Shown here: piece after piece, positions 1-8,014 of the stretch
Numbering within the stretch: the first letter of the stretch is position 1
Layout: the number at the start of each line of letters is the position of its first letter
Assembly: GCA_965178525.1 (NCBI GenBank)
Contig: CBCXVS010000143.1
Location: forward strand, 1 to 18,485
DNA length: 18,485 bases
Direction of reading: 5' to 3'
DNA from: CBCXVS01 sp965178525
GTDB lineage: Bacteria > Tectomicrobia > Entotheonellia > Entotheonellales > Entotheonellaceae
Position numbers and translations under genes: made by a program
The notes under the pieces: model-generated
Database searches by the model: none
What the model was told of the DNA's origin: nothing
What the model saw: the letters and a program-made list of their open reading frames with translations, nothing else

Positions 1-302
1 GGTCAATTCGTTTCAGGCTTTTGAGTTTTTATTTCAACAAGTTGTCGCCGAATCACGGGAGGAACTTCGGTCTAGCGTGTTTGCCGATGAGAAACATAAG
101 GAAAGTGTGGAAAGTATGTGGGGATTGTGTGGAGATTTTGTGACGATTTTATGCGCATCAGGTCAAGGCGTATGCACAACGCAACAGATTGCAAGGGACG
201 GAGGCCCCTGCGCCGATGAACGTACAAGCCCTCAGCAGGGGGAAGTGGCGTCGCGCTTTGTAACCGAACAGGATCGTCTCGATGTCCAGGTACTGAGGGA
301 AC
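1..302. other. Left-edge stretch without a confident gene
   Basis: Plus-strand frame 2 is open from base 2 to a TAA ending at 364. It could be the C-terminal end of a protein entering from the left, with residues such as FQQVVAESREEL followed by a Cys-rich tail. No start with a ribosome binding site is visible, no family is recognised, and the last 62 bases run antisense into the permease gene. Frame 3 is also open for about 150 bases. The stretch looks less GC-rich than the following operon. I see no hairpin terminator for the minus-strand ABC operon that ends here. Confidence 0.3.
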
Positions 303-1106
303 TCAACTCCCGGTCGACGTATAATGGCGCACCCCTATCTTCCAGATTTGCAATGCGACGATAAAAAACAGCAGGCCAAAAACGGGCGAGCTATACTGAA
401 ACCAGACGGCGGAACCCAGCGGGTCCTCCACCCCGAGCACGCCAACGATGGGAAAGTAACTTACGCACGCCAATGGAATGACCAAGGTGAAGAAGCGGCG
501 GAATGCCCTGTGATAAATCGACAGGGGATACTGCGACGTTTCAACGCCACCGTAAGTTAGGACGTTCATCATCTCCAACGTTTCCGTCGTCCAAAACGCC
601 AGGGTCGCCTGGATGACGATGAGGCCAAAGAAAAAGCACACGCCACTGACCATGGCAAATCCTAACAGCGCCACCTGCGCGACATGCCACGGCACCTCCA
701 GTGACCAAGCTGCCCACAGAAATACCAGCGCGCCCTGCCCAAAGCGGCCGATACGCCGTAGCGCCAGCTCGTGCCCGGCCAGTTGCAACACCGTACTGCA
801 AGGCCGCAGCAACACCCGATCGAAATCACCGGTTTTGACATGCGTTGTGCCAAACTGATCGAAACCTGAGGCCAGGGCATCTGCTAGGGCGAAGGTGCAA
901 TTCACCACGCCGTAGAAGAGCGCCACTTCGGCGAACTGCCAGTTCTGCAAACGGCCGAAGCGGTCGAATAGCGCCCAGACACCGAGAAACTCGATACCCG
1001 TCATGGAGAACTGCCCCATCGCCGCCATCATAAACGCGACGCGATATTGCAGTTGGGACCGGACCGAGATCAGGAGGTACTGCCCATAAAGCCGTATCGG
1101 ATTCAT
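303..1106 (-). CDS. ABC-2 type exporter permease, COG3694-like
   Basis: This 267-residue integral membrane protein is probably one half of the membrane channel of an ABC-2 exporter. It has about six hydrophobic segments separated by short polar loops, and the motif-like stretch KTGDFDRVLLRPCS around residues 90-105. That stretch (TGxxDxxLLRP) is typical of the COG3694/COG4587 permease pair. Its ATG overlaps the TGA of the preceding permease in an ATGA arrangement and the Shine-Dalgarno is weak (GGGCGG), so translation is probably coupled. It is the last gene of a three-gene operon with an ATPase and a second permease. Homologues are annotated as exporters of unknown cargo and nothing here reveals the substrate. 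The family assignment is from recognition of sequence character, not a search. Confidence 0.85.
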   Translation of the reverse strand: MNPIRLYGQYLLISVRSQLQYRVAFMMAAMGQFSMTGIEFLGVWALFDRFGRLQNWQFAEVALFYGVVNCTFALADALASGFDQFGTTHVKTGDFDRVLLRPCSTVLQLAGHELALRRIGRFGQGALVFLWAAWSLEVPWHVAQVALLGFAMVSGVCFFFGLIVIQATLAFWTTETLEMMNVLTYGGVETSQYPLSIYHRAFRRFFTLVIPLACVSYFPIVGVLGVEDPLGSAVWFQYSSPVFGLLFFIVALQIWKIGVRHYTSTGS

Positions 1107-1930
1107 CCGCCCTGCACCACGAGTTTGGTCGTGCCGCGGGCCAGGAGCCAGCGGCCAAGTTGAATGATGAGGATGATCCAGAGCCCTTGCCCACAGACTT
1201 CGAGCACTGCGGTAGGCGGCGCAATGTTGCCGCTATAGATGCGGAAAGGCACATCGACGAGCCCACGGAACGGTTGCGCATGTAAGACCGGCTGCAGCCA
1301 ATCGGGAAAGAGCGGTAACGGAATCACCATCCCTGAAAACAGGATGACGCACGCCGGCATAACCCGGTCCGTCCCCTGCGCGGAAAGCATCCAGAGCAAC
1401 GCGATGTGCATCAGCATCGTTATCGCCGTTCCCAAAAGCGCCGCCAACCCTAAAGACAGCAAAAACAGGCAGCCAGAGAGTGCCGTGGGGGGCATGGGCA
1501 AGGCCCAGTCCTGCAAGCCAACGAGAGGCAAGACCAGGATGGCGAAGCAGCCCAGTGGGATACAGCGTAGGGTGGTCGGGGCGAGGCGAAAGGCCAGCGT
1601 CCCGGCAAACCAAAAACTGTACAGGTCCAAAGGCCGCAGCAGGTCGTAGGCAATCGAGCCATGGCGAACTTTCTGCGCGAATTCCGCATCGGTGTTCCAG
1701 GGCAGCAGCCAGAAGAATGCCTGCCCTAACCACACATAGGCCACAATGTCCGGCAGCGCCATCGGTTGCGTCTGCGTCGAGGCCGCATAAAAGGCCGCCA
1801 GGATCATCAAGCGCATGGCGCCCCAAAACAGTTGCGTGGCCAAGCCGGCCAGGGCGGCGGCGCGATATTGCAGCAGCATGCGATATCGCGCGCTCACGAC
1901 GGCCAGGTACGGCGCCAGCCGAGGCATCAT
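1103..1930 (-). CDS. ABC-2 type exporter permease, COG4587-like
   Basis: The 275-residue membrane protein opens with a short amphipathic stretch (MPRLAPYLAVVSARYRMLLQYRAAA) and then shows about six hydrophobic helices. It contains VRHGSIAYDLLRPLDLYSFWFA near residues 86-107, the same G-x-I-x-x-x-LLRP signature found in its partner. It begins with ATGATG at 1930. The first ATG shares bases with the TGA of the ATPase gene, preceded by GAGGTGG, and the second ATG (1927) is an alternative start. With the neighbouring permease it should form a heterodimeric channel energised by the ATPase upstream. No extracytoplasmic binding protein is present, which fits export rather than uptake. Cargo is unknown. 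Confidence 0.87.
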   Translation of the reverse strand: MMPRLAPYLAVVSARYRMLLQYRAAALAGLATQLFWGAMRLMILAAFYAASTQTQPMALPDIVAYVWLGQAFFWLLPWNTDAEFAQKVRHGSIAYDLLRPLDLYSFWFAGTLAFRLAPTTLRCIPLGCFAILVLPLVGLQDWALPMPPTALSGCLFLLSLGLAALLGTAITMLMHIALLWMLSAQGTDRVMPACVILFSGMVIPLPLFPDWLQPVLHAQPFRGLVDVPFRIYSGNIAPPTAVLEVCGQGLWIILIIQLGRWLLARGTTKLVVQGG

Positions 1931-2919
1931 CTCTCCACCTCATCATACTGCGCGTACAGTTCCGCAATGATGCGCTCGATGGGCGGATTCTCGACCACCA
2001 AATCCCGCACATCGTAGTGCTGGGCGATACGCGTAATCAATGCGGCTGGCGGCACCATCGCCGGATCGAAGGCCAGTACCACCCGGGCGCCATCCCGCTC
2101 GACGACGCGGACATCCGCCTCGTCCAGGCGGATGTCCGCATCGCGCAGATCAACGATCAAGCGGCGTTCATTGTTGACCTTGGCGCGCAGGCTGGCCAAA
2201 CTGCCATCACTCAAAATGCGGCCTTGGCCAATGACGATAATGCGGTCGCACAGGGCTTCGATATCGTCCATGTCATGGGTGGTCAGGAGGATAGTGACGC
2301 CGCGCTCACGCTTGAGTTCGGTGACAAAATCCCGCACCGCGAGTTTGGAGACGGCATCGAGGCCAATGGTCGGTTCGTCGAGGAATAAAATGCGCGGCTG
2401 ATGCAACAGGGCGGCAGCGAGGTCGCTGCGCATGCGCTGACCCAAGCTGAGTTGGCGCACCGGCACATCCAAGAGGTCCTGCAAACGCAGCAGCTCGATC
2501 AATCGATCCCGAGTCCGCGCGAATTCCTTCTGGGATACCCGGTAAATGTCGCGCAACAGCTCAAATGAGTCGATGACGGGCAGATCCCACCATAACTGCG
2601 TGCGTTGCCCGAAGACCACACCGATCTTACTAACATGCTCGATGCGATCCCGCCAGGGCACGAGTCCGTTGACTTCGCAGCGGCCGGACGTGGGCACGAG
2701 AATACCGGATAAAATTTTGATGGTGGTGGATTTGCCCGCCCCGTTCGGTCCGATGTAGCCGACGAGTTCGCCGGCCTCAATGTGGAAATCCACGCCCTCC
2801 AACGCCTGTACGTCACGATACGTGCGCTTCACCAAACCGGTGAAGGCGCCCGCAAGGCCCGTCTTGCGCTCTGCGACGCGAAAGGTTTTCGTGAGGTTCT
2901 CCACCCGGATATACGGCAT
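1927..2919 (-). CDS. ABC transporter ATP-binding protein, COG4586-like
   Basis: This is the ATP-hydrolysing subunit of the exporter, 330 residues from the chosen start. Visible motifs are Walker A GPNGAGKST at residues 57-65, Q-loop FGQRTQLWW (Q105), signature LSLGQ at 157-161, Walker B ILFLDEP at 177-183, and the switch histidine in LLTTHD (H215). The long N-terminal extension before Walker A and the FGQ-TQLWWDLPV stretch are characteristic of COG4586 proteins paired with COG4587/COG3694 permeases. About 80 residues after the nucleotide-binding core form a DrrA-like C-terminal extension. The frame is open back to an ATG at 3018, but only the ATG at 2919 has a good ribosome binding site (GAGGAGG, 7 bases away) and the extra 33 residues look unlike the family. 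The gene overlaps the first permease by four bases. Confidence 0.93.
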   Translation of the reverse strand: MPYIRVENLTKTFRVAERKTGLAGAFTGLVKRTYRDVQALEGVDFHIEAGELVGYIGPNGAGKSTTIKILSGILVPTSGRCEVNGLVPWRDRIEHVSKIGVVFGQRTQLWWDLPVIDSFELLRDIYRVSQKEFARTRDRLIELLRLQDLLDVPVRQLSLGQRMRSDLAAALLHQPRILFLDEPTIGLDAVSKLAVRDFVTELKRERGVTILLTTHDMDDIEALCDRIIVIGQGRILSDGSLASLRAKVNNERRLIVDLRDADIRLDEADVRVVERDGARVVLAFDPAMVPPAALITRIAQHYDVRDLVVENPPIERIIAELYAQYDEVER

Positions 2920-3059
2920 CGGCTTGCCTCCTCGTGCCGCCGAGCAGGACGCGAACGACTCGGTGCTGAACAGCGGCACAAAGCTGACAAGTCTATACAT
3001 TCGGCAGGCGAACTGCAAGTGGCAAACGCAGGATCGCCACTTCTTTCGAGAACAGACAT

Positions 3060-3587
3060 CTAGGACGCAGCGGTAGATTTTCCCAGGGCCGACTCGACCT
3101 CAGGTAGCTGACGCCAGCGTAAGACGCCATGATGCGCCGGGAACTCGACTGCGGCGCCAGCGGCATCCACCAGACCGAGCGGATGATGCACCAACTCGAT
3201 CAGATTGCCGTCGGGATCGTGAATATAGGTATAATACTCACCATTATCCTCACGATTCCCCCAACGTTCGGCATCCCCCGTGCCAACGCGGTCAAAGGCA
3301 CCTTGTCCGGTACGCGAGTACGGAATGCCTAAAGTGTCCAGATGGGCCAGGGTTCCCTCCCAATCCGCGACTTCCAGGGCAAAATGGGCTCGAGAGGGAA
3401 TCCCGGGTTGGCCGGTCTCGGAAAAATGCATTTCCGCGTTGCCAATGTTGAGTTGCAGCATCCGCTTGTTGAGCGCGGCACCCCGGTCATGGAACGTGGC
3501 CCCCAAAACCTTCTCGTACCATTCGCGCGTCTGCTGCCGGTCGGTAATCTGCACGTTGATGTGGTGAACCATCTTGATCTGTATCAT
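3060..3587 (-). CDS. VOC (glyoxalase/dioxygenase fold) protein
   Basis: The 175-residue protein has the vicinal oxygen chelate fold pattern: a first beta-alpha-beta-beta-beta unit starting HHINVQITD and a second starting AHFALEV, ending in YTYIHDPDGNLIELVHH. Likely metal ligands are H9, H68 and E131, the positions used by glyoxalase I, fosfomycin-resistance proteins and extradiol dioxygenases. The DPDGNxxEL motif is a hallmark of the superfamily. The sequence does not decide among glyoxalase, epimerase, thiol transferase or dioxygenase. About 35 residues follow the fold as a divergent C-terminal tail. The ATG at 3587 is preceded by GGGAGG; an internal ATG (MVHHINV, residue 6) is possible. It lies 140 bases upstream of the exporter ATPase on the same strand, so it may be co-transcribed. 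Confidence 0.85.
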   Translation of the reverse strand: MIQIKMVHHINVQITDRQQTREWYEKVLGATFHDRGAALNKRMLQLNIGNAEMHFSETGQPGIPSRAHFALEVADWEGTLAHLDTLGIPYSRTGQGAFDRVGTGDAERWGNREDNGEYYTYIHDPDGNLIELVHHPLGLVDAAGAAVEFPAHHGVLRWRQLPEVESALGKSTAAS

Positions 3588-3736
3588 CGCCCGATCCTCC
3601 CCTCTGTTGCCGGACCGATGGTGTCACAGAGCAGGACACGATGTCCTTCCCTTCCACTGATTCCTCACTTCTTGTGCGCAGTGTACTACAATCGTCTGCC
3701 CGTACCTAGCACGATGTACGGCTGTCCAGGCTCTTA

Positions 3737-5887
3737 TTAAAACGCATCTGTCAGCGATTGCTCAATCGCGGCCAGAATATCGTCCGCTTGCGGCGTGAAA
3801 TCCTTCCAGAAAGGCGGGGACGGATGATGCGTTGCCGGCGCCCCAACGCGGATGGGAGGTGCGAGCAAACTAGCGAGGGTGTCAGATGCCGTGACCGCGG
3901 CGACCAGGTCACTGCCCAAGCCGCCAAAAACGGGTGACTCATGGACCGTGACCAAGCGCCCGGTTTTGGCGACCGACGTCATGAGGCTCTCGGTATCGAG
4001 AGGCGCCAGGACGCGTATATCCAAAACTTCAACCGAAATATCTTTGGCCTCCGCTAATCGGGCCGCATCAAGCGCCGTGTGGACCATGCTGCCAAAGGTG
4101 GCGACGGTCACATCCGTGCCGGGACCGGCCACGCGGATGCCATAGGCTTCGAGGGGAGACGTCGGGACGGTCCGCTGCAATTCGCCTTTGAGACGCAGAT
4201 CGCGGTACAGAATTTTGGGTTCAAAAAAGAGGACGGGCTTCTCCGAGGCCACGGCGGCCCAGAGCATGGAATAGAAGTCTTGCGCCGTCGATGGACAGAC
4301 GATCGTGAGTCCGGGATTATTCAGAAAAGCCGATGCCTCTTCCTCGCGATGATGTTCGATGAGGAAACCACCGCCATAGGGTAAACGGACGACAAGCGGC
4401 ATCGTCACTTGCCCGCCGTGACGATGGGGCATACGGCCCATCTGGCACATGATCTGGTCCATCATGGCATAGACAAAGCCCGAAAACTGCACTTCGAGAA
4501 TCGGCCGCTTGCCAGCAAGCGCTAGGCCAACGCTGACGCCAGCGATGCCTTCTTCGTCCAGAGGCGTGTCGATGCAGCGGCCGCCCAAGACCTCGATCAG
4601 GGGCAGATAGTTTTGCAGCACCTTCTCTTTGTAGCCGTCCAGCCCAAAGACCGGGAGCCATTTCTCCGGCATGGCGACGGTGCGAAAGACACCGCCGATG
4701 CGCCCGACGTCCTCGCCAAGCAACACGACGCGCTCATCGTATTGGCAAATGTCGTACAAGGCAATGTTGAGGGCATCACAGCATGTGACCTCCGGGATGA
4801 CCTCCGGCGACAGCCGCCGCGCCTTGATGGCGGCAGGCTCATACCTTGAGTTCAGACGTGGCGTACGATGGAATGCCACACTCTTGGCAATCATCGCGTG
4901 ACCATCGTGCGTACGCAGCCGATCATAGATGCTCGCGGCATCGCGCATTTCCTGCACGGCCTTGGCCTGCAGGCTGGCATCAGCCTCTTCCGACCATGAC
5001 AGATCATAGATATCCTGTGCGGTCTCCGAGAGCAGAAAACGCTTCATGCGTACGAGCGGGTCGTGCGTGGCAAGGTAGGCTTCCTCGGCCTCGGTACGCG
5101 GCGCTTCGACGCCGATGGCCGTGGTATGCGTATCCATACGGTACGTCACCAGTTCGAGCAGTGTCGGTTCGCTGTGGGTGCGGGCACGGTGCAAAGCGCG
5201 CTGCGTGGCGCCATAGACGGCGAACGGATCGTTGCCATCGATTTGTTCGCCGGCCATGCCATAGGCGTGGGCTTTCTCAGCAAAGGTACCCGTCGCCGTT
5301 TGCCGGCATATCGGCGTTGAGATTGCGACTTGATTGTTCTCACACAGGAAGATGACGGGTGTGCGGAAAATGCCGGCCCAGTTCAGTGCCGTGTGAAAAT
5401 ATCCCCGGGACGTGGCCCCATCGCCTAGGTAGGCGGCCGCGACACTTGGCAAGCCCTCCATTTTCGTGCCTAAACTGAAGCCAACCGCATGCGGAAGGTG
5501 GGCCCCCACCAAGATATACGGCAGGATCACTTTACGTGTCAGGAAATGTGCGATGACGTCCGGATCGGGGATGCCGTAGAAGAGCTGAAACATCGCCTCG
5601 TACGATACGCCACGGGCAAACGCCGCCCCCTGCGAGCGGGCATACCAAAAGGTCCAATCGTCCGGACCGAGGGCATAGGCGCTGGCGACTTCTGCGGCTT
5701 CCTGACCTTTTGGGGAAATATAGATCGGCATGCGTTTAAGGTAGCCCTCTACCGTGGCTTTTTCCGCAAAACGCCGGGTGTGTACCATACACTCATAGAG
5801 TCGCAGAATCGTCTCGGCGTCCAGATGCAACGCGTCGAGCGCCTGCGAGTCCGTGACAGTGCCTTGCGGTGAGAGAATGCGATGCAT
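3737..5887 (-). CDS. Fused alpha/beta 2-oxoacid dehydrogenase E1
   Basis: This 716-residue protein joins the two subunits of a thiamine-diphosphate E1 component, which decarboxylates a 2-oxoacid and passes the acyl group to lipoyl-E2. The alpha half (about 1-340) carries the ThDP motif: GDG at 155-157, exactly 26 residues, then NN at 184-185. It also has YRMDTHTT near 249-256, resembling the E1-alpha phosphorylation-loop region. The beta half (about 365-716) starts CCDALNIAL and has GEDVG at 391-395 and EHHREEEASAF-PGLTIVCPS, the transketolase-like beta fold. The layout resembles branched-chain or acetoin-type E1 rather than homodimeric AceE. The frame extends to an ATG at 5968, but the ATG at 5887 has GGAGGAG eight bases upstream. 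No E2, E3 or regulator is within view. Substrate cannot be fixed. Confidence 0.9.
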   Translation of the reverse strand: MHRILSPQGTVTDSQALDALHLDAETILRLYECMVHTRRFAEKATVEGYLKRMPIYISPKGQEAAEVASAYALGPDDWTFWYARSQGAAFARGVSYEAMFQLFYGIPDPDVIAHFLTRKVILPYILVGAHLPHAVGFSLGTKMEGLPSVAAAYLGDGATSRGYFHTALNWAGIFRTPVIFLCENNQVAISTPICRQTATGTFAEKAHAYGMAGEQIDGNDPFAVYGATQRALHRARTHSEPTLLELVTYRMDTHTTAIGVEAPRTEAEEAYLATHDPLVRMKRFLLSETAQDIYDLSWSEEADASLQAKAVQEMRDAASIYDRLRTHDGHAMIAKSVAFHRTPRLNSRYEPAAIKARRLSPEVIPEVTCCDALNIALYDICQYDERVVLLGEDVGRIGGVFRTVAMPEKWLPVFGLDGYKEKVLQNYLPLIEVLGGRCIDTPLDEEGIAGVSVGLALAGKRPILEVQFSGFVYAMMDQIMCQMGRMPHRHGGQVTMPLVVRLPYGGGFLIEHHREEEASAFLNNPGLTIVCPSTAQDFYSMLWAAVASEKPVLFFEPKILYRDLRLKGELQRTVPTSPLEAYGIRVAGPGTDVTVATFGSMVHTALDAARLAEAKDISVEVLDIRVLAPLDTESLMTSVAKTGRLVTVHESPVFGGLGSDLVAAVTASDTLASLLAPPIRVGAPATHHPSPPFWKDFTPQADDILAAIEQSLTDAF

Positions 5888-6214
5888 GGCTTTTGCTCCT
5901 CCGAAGCGTGCCAAGTTCGAGAGCTGCAGCACAGTGATCGGAGAGAATCCAGGCAAGAGGCTAGGCATGAGGACGATAGCGGCTGGCGATAGATGATGTC
6001 AGAGGATGCCCCTCACGGCGGTGCAGCTCCTCCTCTATGAAATGATGCCCAGGGGCTTTGCCGATGTCAACGACAACACCCTGAAAGGCATAAAAATCAA
6101 GGATGTTCAGCACATTCAGAGACGGCATCTCAAGGCTGGCAAGATGGTTGGCGTATGCGCGAGATCACCAACAGGATGCCGGCATCGTGAGACGCGGCGG
6201 CGTGATCCGGTGCC
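5888..6214. other. Intergenic region between E1 and sufU genes
   Basis: These 327 bases separate two minus-strand genes and should hold the E1 promoter and possibly a suf terminator, but no clear -35/-10 pair or hairpin with a T-run was found. A minus-strand frame of 55 codons (ATG at 6128 to TAG at 5961; fragment VVVDIGKAPGHHFIEEEL) has protein-like composition but a weak ribosome binding site. A 70-codon plus-strand frame (6006-6218) overlaps it. Neither is recognised, so I do not call either as a gene. Confidence 0.3.
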
Positions 6215-6604
6215 TTAAGGTTGCTCGTGCGCTTCGTAGAGATGAATCGCTTTTTCCAAGGTGCGCAAGGGTAGCATGGCGCATTTGACGCGCATGGTGG
6301 TGAGCGGGATGCCCAGGAGATCCAGCATATCCTGCCGATCCATTGCCTTAATCTCTGCCAATGTTTTGCCCTCGACGACTTCCATGAGCATGGATGCGGC
6401 GGCCAGGCTAATCACACAGCCTTCTCCGTCAAAATACGCTTCAGCCAAATTCCCCTCGCCGTCCAGACGGGCCTGAATGCGTACTTCATCGCCGCAGAGC
6501 GGGTTCAGAGCCCGATACTCCAACGTCGGATGTTCCAGGGCGCCACAATGGTAGGGATTCTCGTAATGCTCCAGAATATTCTCCTGGTACATGTTAAAAC
6601 TCAT
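6215..6604 (-). CDS. sufU: SufU/IscU-like Fe-S scaffold or sulfurtransferase
   Basis: The 129-residue NifU/IscU-type protein works with the cysteine desulfurase encoded just upstream in Fe-S cluster biogenesis. It either accepts persulfide sulfur (Zn-bound SufU role) or acts as a scaffold. The metal-binding residues are C37 and D39 in NPLCGDE, C63 in GEGCVIS, and C108 in RVKCAMLPL. The residue before the last Cys is Lys, as in SufU, rather than the His of IscU. However, the spacing from C63 to C108 is close to IscU and lacks the roughly 18-residue insert known in Bacillus SufU. Its ATG overlaps the TGA of sufS (ATGA), so translation is probably coupled. SufB, SufC and SufD are not in the window. 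Confidence 0.9.
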   Translation of the reverse strand: MSFNMYQENILEHYENPYHCGALEHPTLEYRALNPLCGDEVRIQARLDGEGNLAEAYFDGEGCVISLAAASMLMEVVEGKTLAEIKAMDRQDMLDLLGIPLTTMRVKCAMLPLRTLEKAIHLYEAHEQP

Positions 6605-7851
6605 CGGCGCAGTATCCTTCTCGCTTCCCCAAGGGCTTCGATCAGCACATGTATCTCATCGACCGTATTATAGACGTAGAAACTGGCTCGGCACGCCCCA
6701 TTGACGCCGAGGGCACGCATCAGTGGCATGGCGCAGTGATGGCCAGCACGAATGGCAACGCCCTGTTGGTCGAGAATCGAAGCAATATCGTGAGGATGCA
6801 TGCCAGGTAGATTAAAGGCCACGACACCGCCGCGGGCATCGGCTTCCGGCCCATAGATCTCAATGTCTTGCACCTCCCCAAGCCGTTCGAGCGCGGCGCG
6901 CACCAAGTCGTGCTCATGAGTCTGCACCGCCTCCATGCCCAAGGTTTGCAAATACGTCATCGCCGCCGCCAGGCCAATACCCTGGGCAATCGGCGGCGTC
7001 CCGGCCTCGAATTTCCAGGGAAGATCATTCCAGCTCGCCCCTTCGAGCGTCACCTCGCGGATCATATCGCCGCCACAGAGGAAAGGCTCCATGCGCTCCA
7101 GCAGGTGGCGTTTTCCATACAACCCACCGATGCCCGTCGGACCCAGCATTTTATGGCCGGAAAAGGCGAAAAAATCGCAATCGAGCGCCCGCATATCGAC
7201 TGGCATATGCGGGATGCTTTGGGCCCCATCGACGCACATCAGCGCCCCGTGCGCGTGCGCCATGGCCGCCAATTCCTGCACGGGATTCACCGTTCCCAGC
7301 ACATTGGAGACGTGCGCCGCCGAAACCAGTTTCGTGCGCGGCCCGATGAGCGCCGCCGCTTCGTCCATATCCAGATGCCCTTGGGGGCCCACGTGGATGT
7401 AGCGCACCGTGGCCCCCGTGCGCCGGGCGATCTGTTGCCAGGGCACGATATTGCTGTGGTGTTCCAGTTGCGTCAGGACCACGTCGTCGCCGGTGCGTAA
7501 ATGGGCGAGGCCCCAGGCATAGGCAACGAGATTCAACGCCTCCGTGGTATTCTTGGTGAATATGATTTCTTCAAAGTCGGCATGAATAAAGTGGGCAACT
7601 TGTTCGTGGGCCTGCTCATAGGCGGCGGTGGCTTCTTCGCTCAGGACATAGATACCACGATGAATATTGGCATGAGAATGTTGGTAGTACTGTCGTTCCG
7701 CATCCAGCACCGCCTGGGGCTTTTGGGATGATGCAGCACTATCGAGATAGACGAGCGGATGGTCATGGACACGGCGTGCCAAAATCGGAAAGTCACGCCG
7801 AATTTCTGTCAGATCAAGCCTCAGCTGTACCTGGGACGCCGAATCACTCAT
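6601..7851 (-). CDS. sufS: Cysteine desulfurase SufS (group II, PLP)
   Basis: The 416-residue class V aminotransferase-fold enzyme removes sulfur from L-cysteine, giving alanine and an enzyme persulfide for Fe-S assembly. Visible residues are LEHHSN at 130-134, D208 in CVDGAQ (pyridine nitrogen), K234 in FSGHKMLGP (PLP Schiff base), and C373 in RAGHHCAMPLM (persulfide). The RxGHHCA context and short loop around the cysteine mark it as SufS/CsdA type rather than IscS. A GTG at 7860 would add three residues, but it sits inside the Shine-Dalgarno AGGAGGTG, whose spacing (8 bases) fits the ATG at 7851. It is the first gene of a sufS-sufU pair. A candidate promoter with a palindrome over the -35 lies about 50-80 bases upstream. 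Confidence 0.95.
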   Translation of the reverse strand: MSDSASQVQLRLDLTEIRRDFPILARRVHDHPLVYLDSAASSQKPQAVLDAERQYYQHSHANIHRGIYVLSEEATAAYEQAHEQVAHFIHADFEEIIFTKNTTEALNLVAYAWGLAHLRTGDDVVLTQLEHHSNIVPWQQIARRTGATVRYIHVGPQGHLDMDEAAALIGPRTKLVSAAHVSNVLGTVNPVQELAAMAHAHGALMCVDGAQSIPHMPVDMRALDCDFFAFSGHKMLGPTGIGGLYGKRHLLERMEPFLCGGDMIREVTLEGASWNDLPWKFEAGTPPIAQGIGLAAAMTYLQTLGMEAVQTHEHDLVRAALERLGEVQDIEIYGPEADARGGVVAFNLPGMHPHDIASILDQQGVAIRAGHHCAMPLMRALGVNGACRASFYVYNTVDEIHVLIEALGEARRILRR

Positions 7852-7901
7852 GGGACGCACCTCCTGGTCTGCCCGTGTGTTGGAAGCCGAACCGATATTG
7901 C

Positions 7902-7935
7902 ACCCTACCCAATCTCATACACCTTCGTCAAGGTG
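7902..7935 (-). promoter_or_regulatory. Candidate sufSU promoter with palindromic operator
   Basis: Read on the minus strand, TTGACG (7931-7926) is followed after 18 bases by TAGGGT (7907-7902), about 50 bases before the sufS ATG. The -35 is embedded in the perfect inverted repeat CACCTT-gacg-AAGGTG (7935-7920), which could be a repressor site. The -10 is weak against consensus but identical to that of the candidate CBS-gene promoter in this window. Assigning an Rrf2/IscR-type regulator would be guesswork. Confidence 0.4.
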
Positions 7936-7983
7936 CGATAGCATCGATCTTTTTTGGCTCGCTTCCCGGGCGCCCCAGCACAC

Positions 7984-7999
7984 CTACGGCGTACCGTAG
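7984..7999 (-). terminator. Short hairpin downstream of the uspA-type gene
   Basis: CTACGG-tacg-CCGTAG is a perfect 6-bp stem with a 4-base loop, starting 16 bases after the TAG of the universal stress gene. No T-run follows on the minus strand, so it is at best a weak terminator or an RNA 3'-end stabiliser. Confidence 0.3.
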
Positions 8000-8014
8000 C
8001 GGTCGTCTCTTACG

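Noticed and set aside
1480..2388. 302-codon plus-strand frame over the permease and ATPase
   Set aside because: It is antisense to two recognised genes and has low-complexity Arg/Ser/Pro composition.
2920..3018. 33-residue N-terminal extension of the ABC ATPase
   Set aside because: It has no ribosome binding site and a Cys/Ser-rich sequence unlike the family, whereas the ATG at 2919 has GAGGAGG at normal spacing.
3690..3722. CCGTAC/GTACGG hairpin after the E1 stop as a terminator
   Set aside because: The stem is six base pairs with a 10-base loop and no T-run, too weak to call.
7945..7960. Run of six T on the plus strand as a terminator tail
   Set aside because: No plus-strand gene ends there and no stem precedes it.
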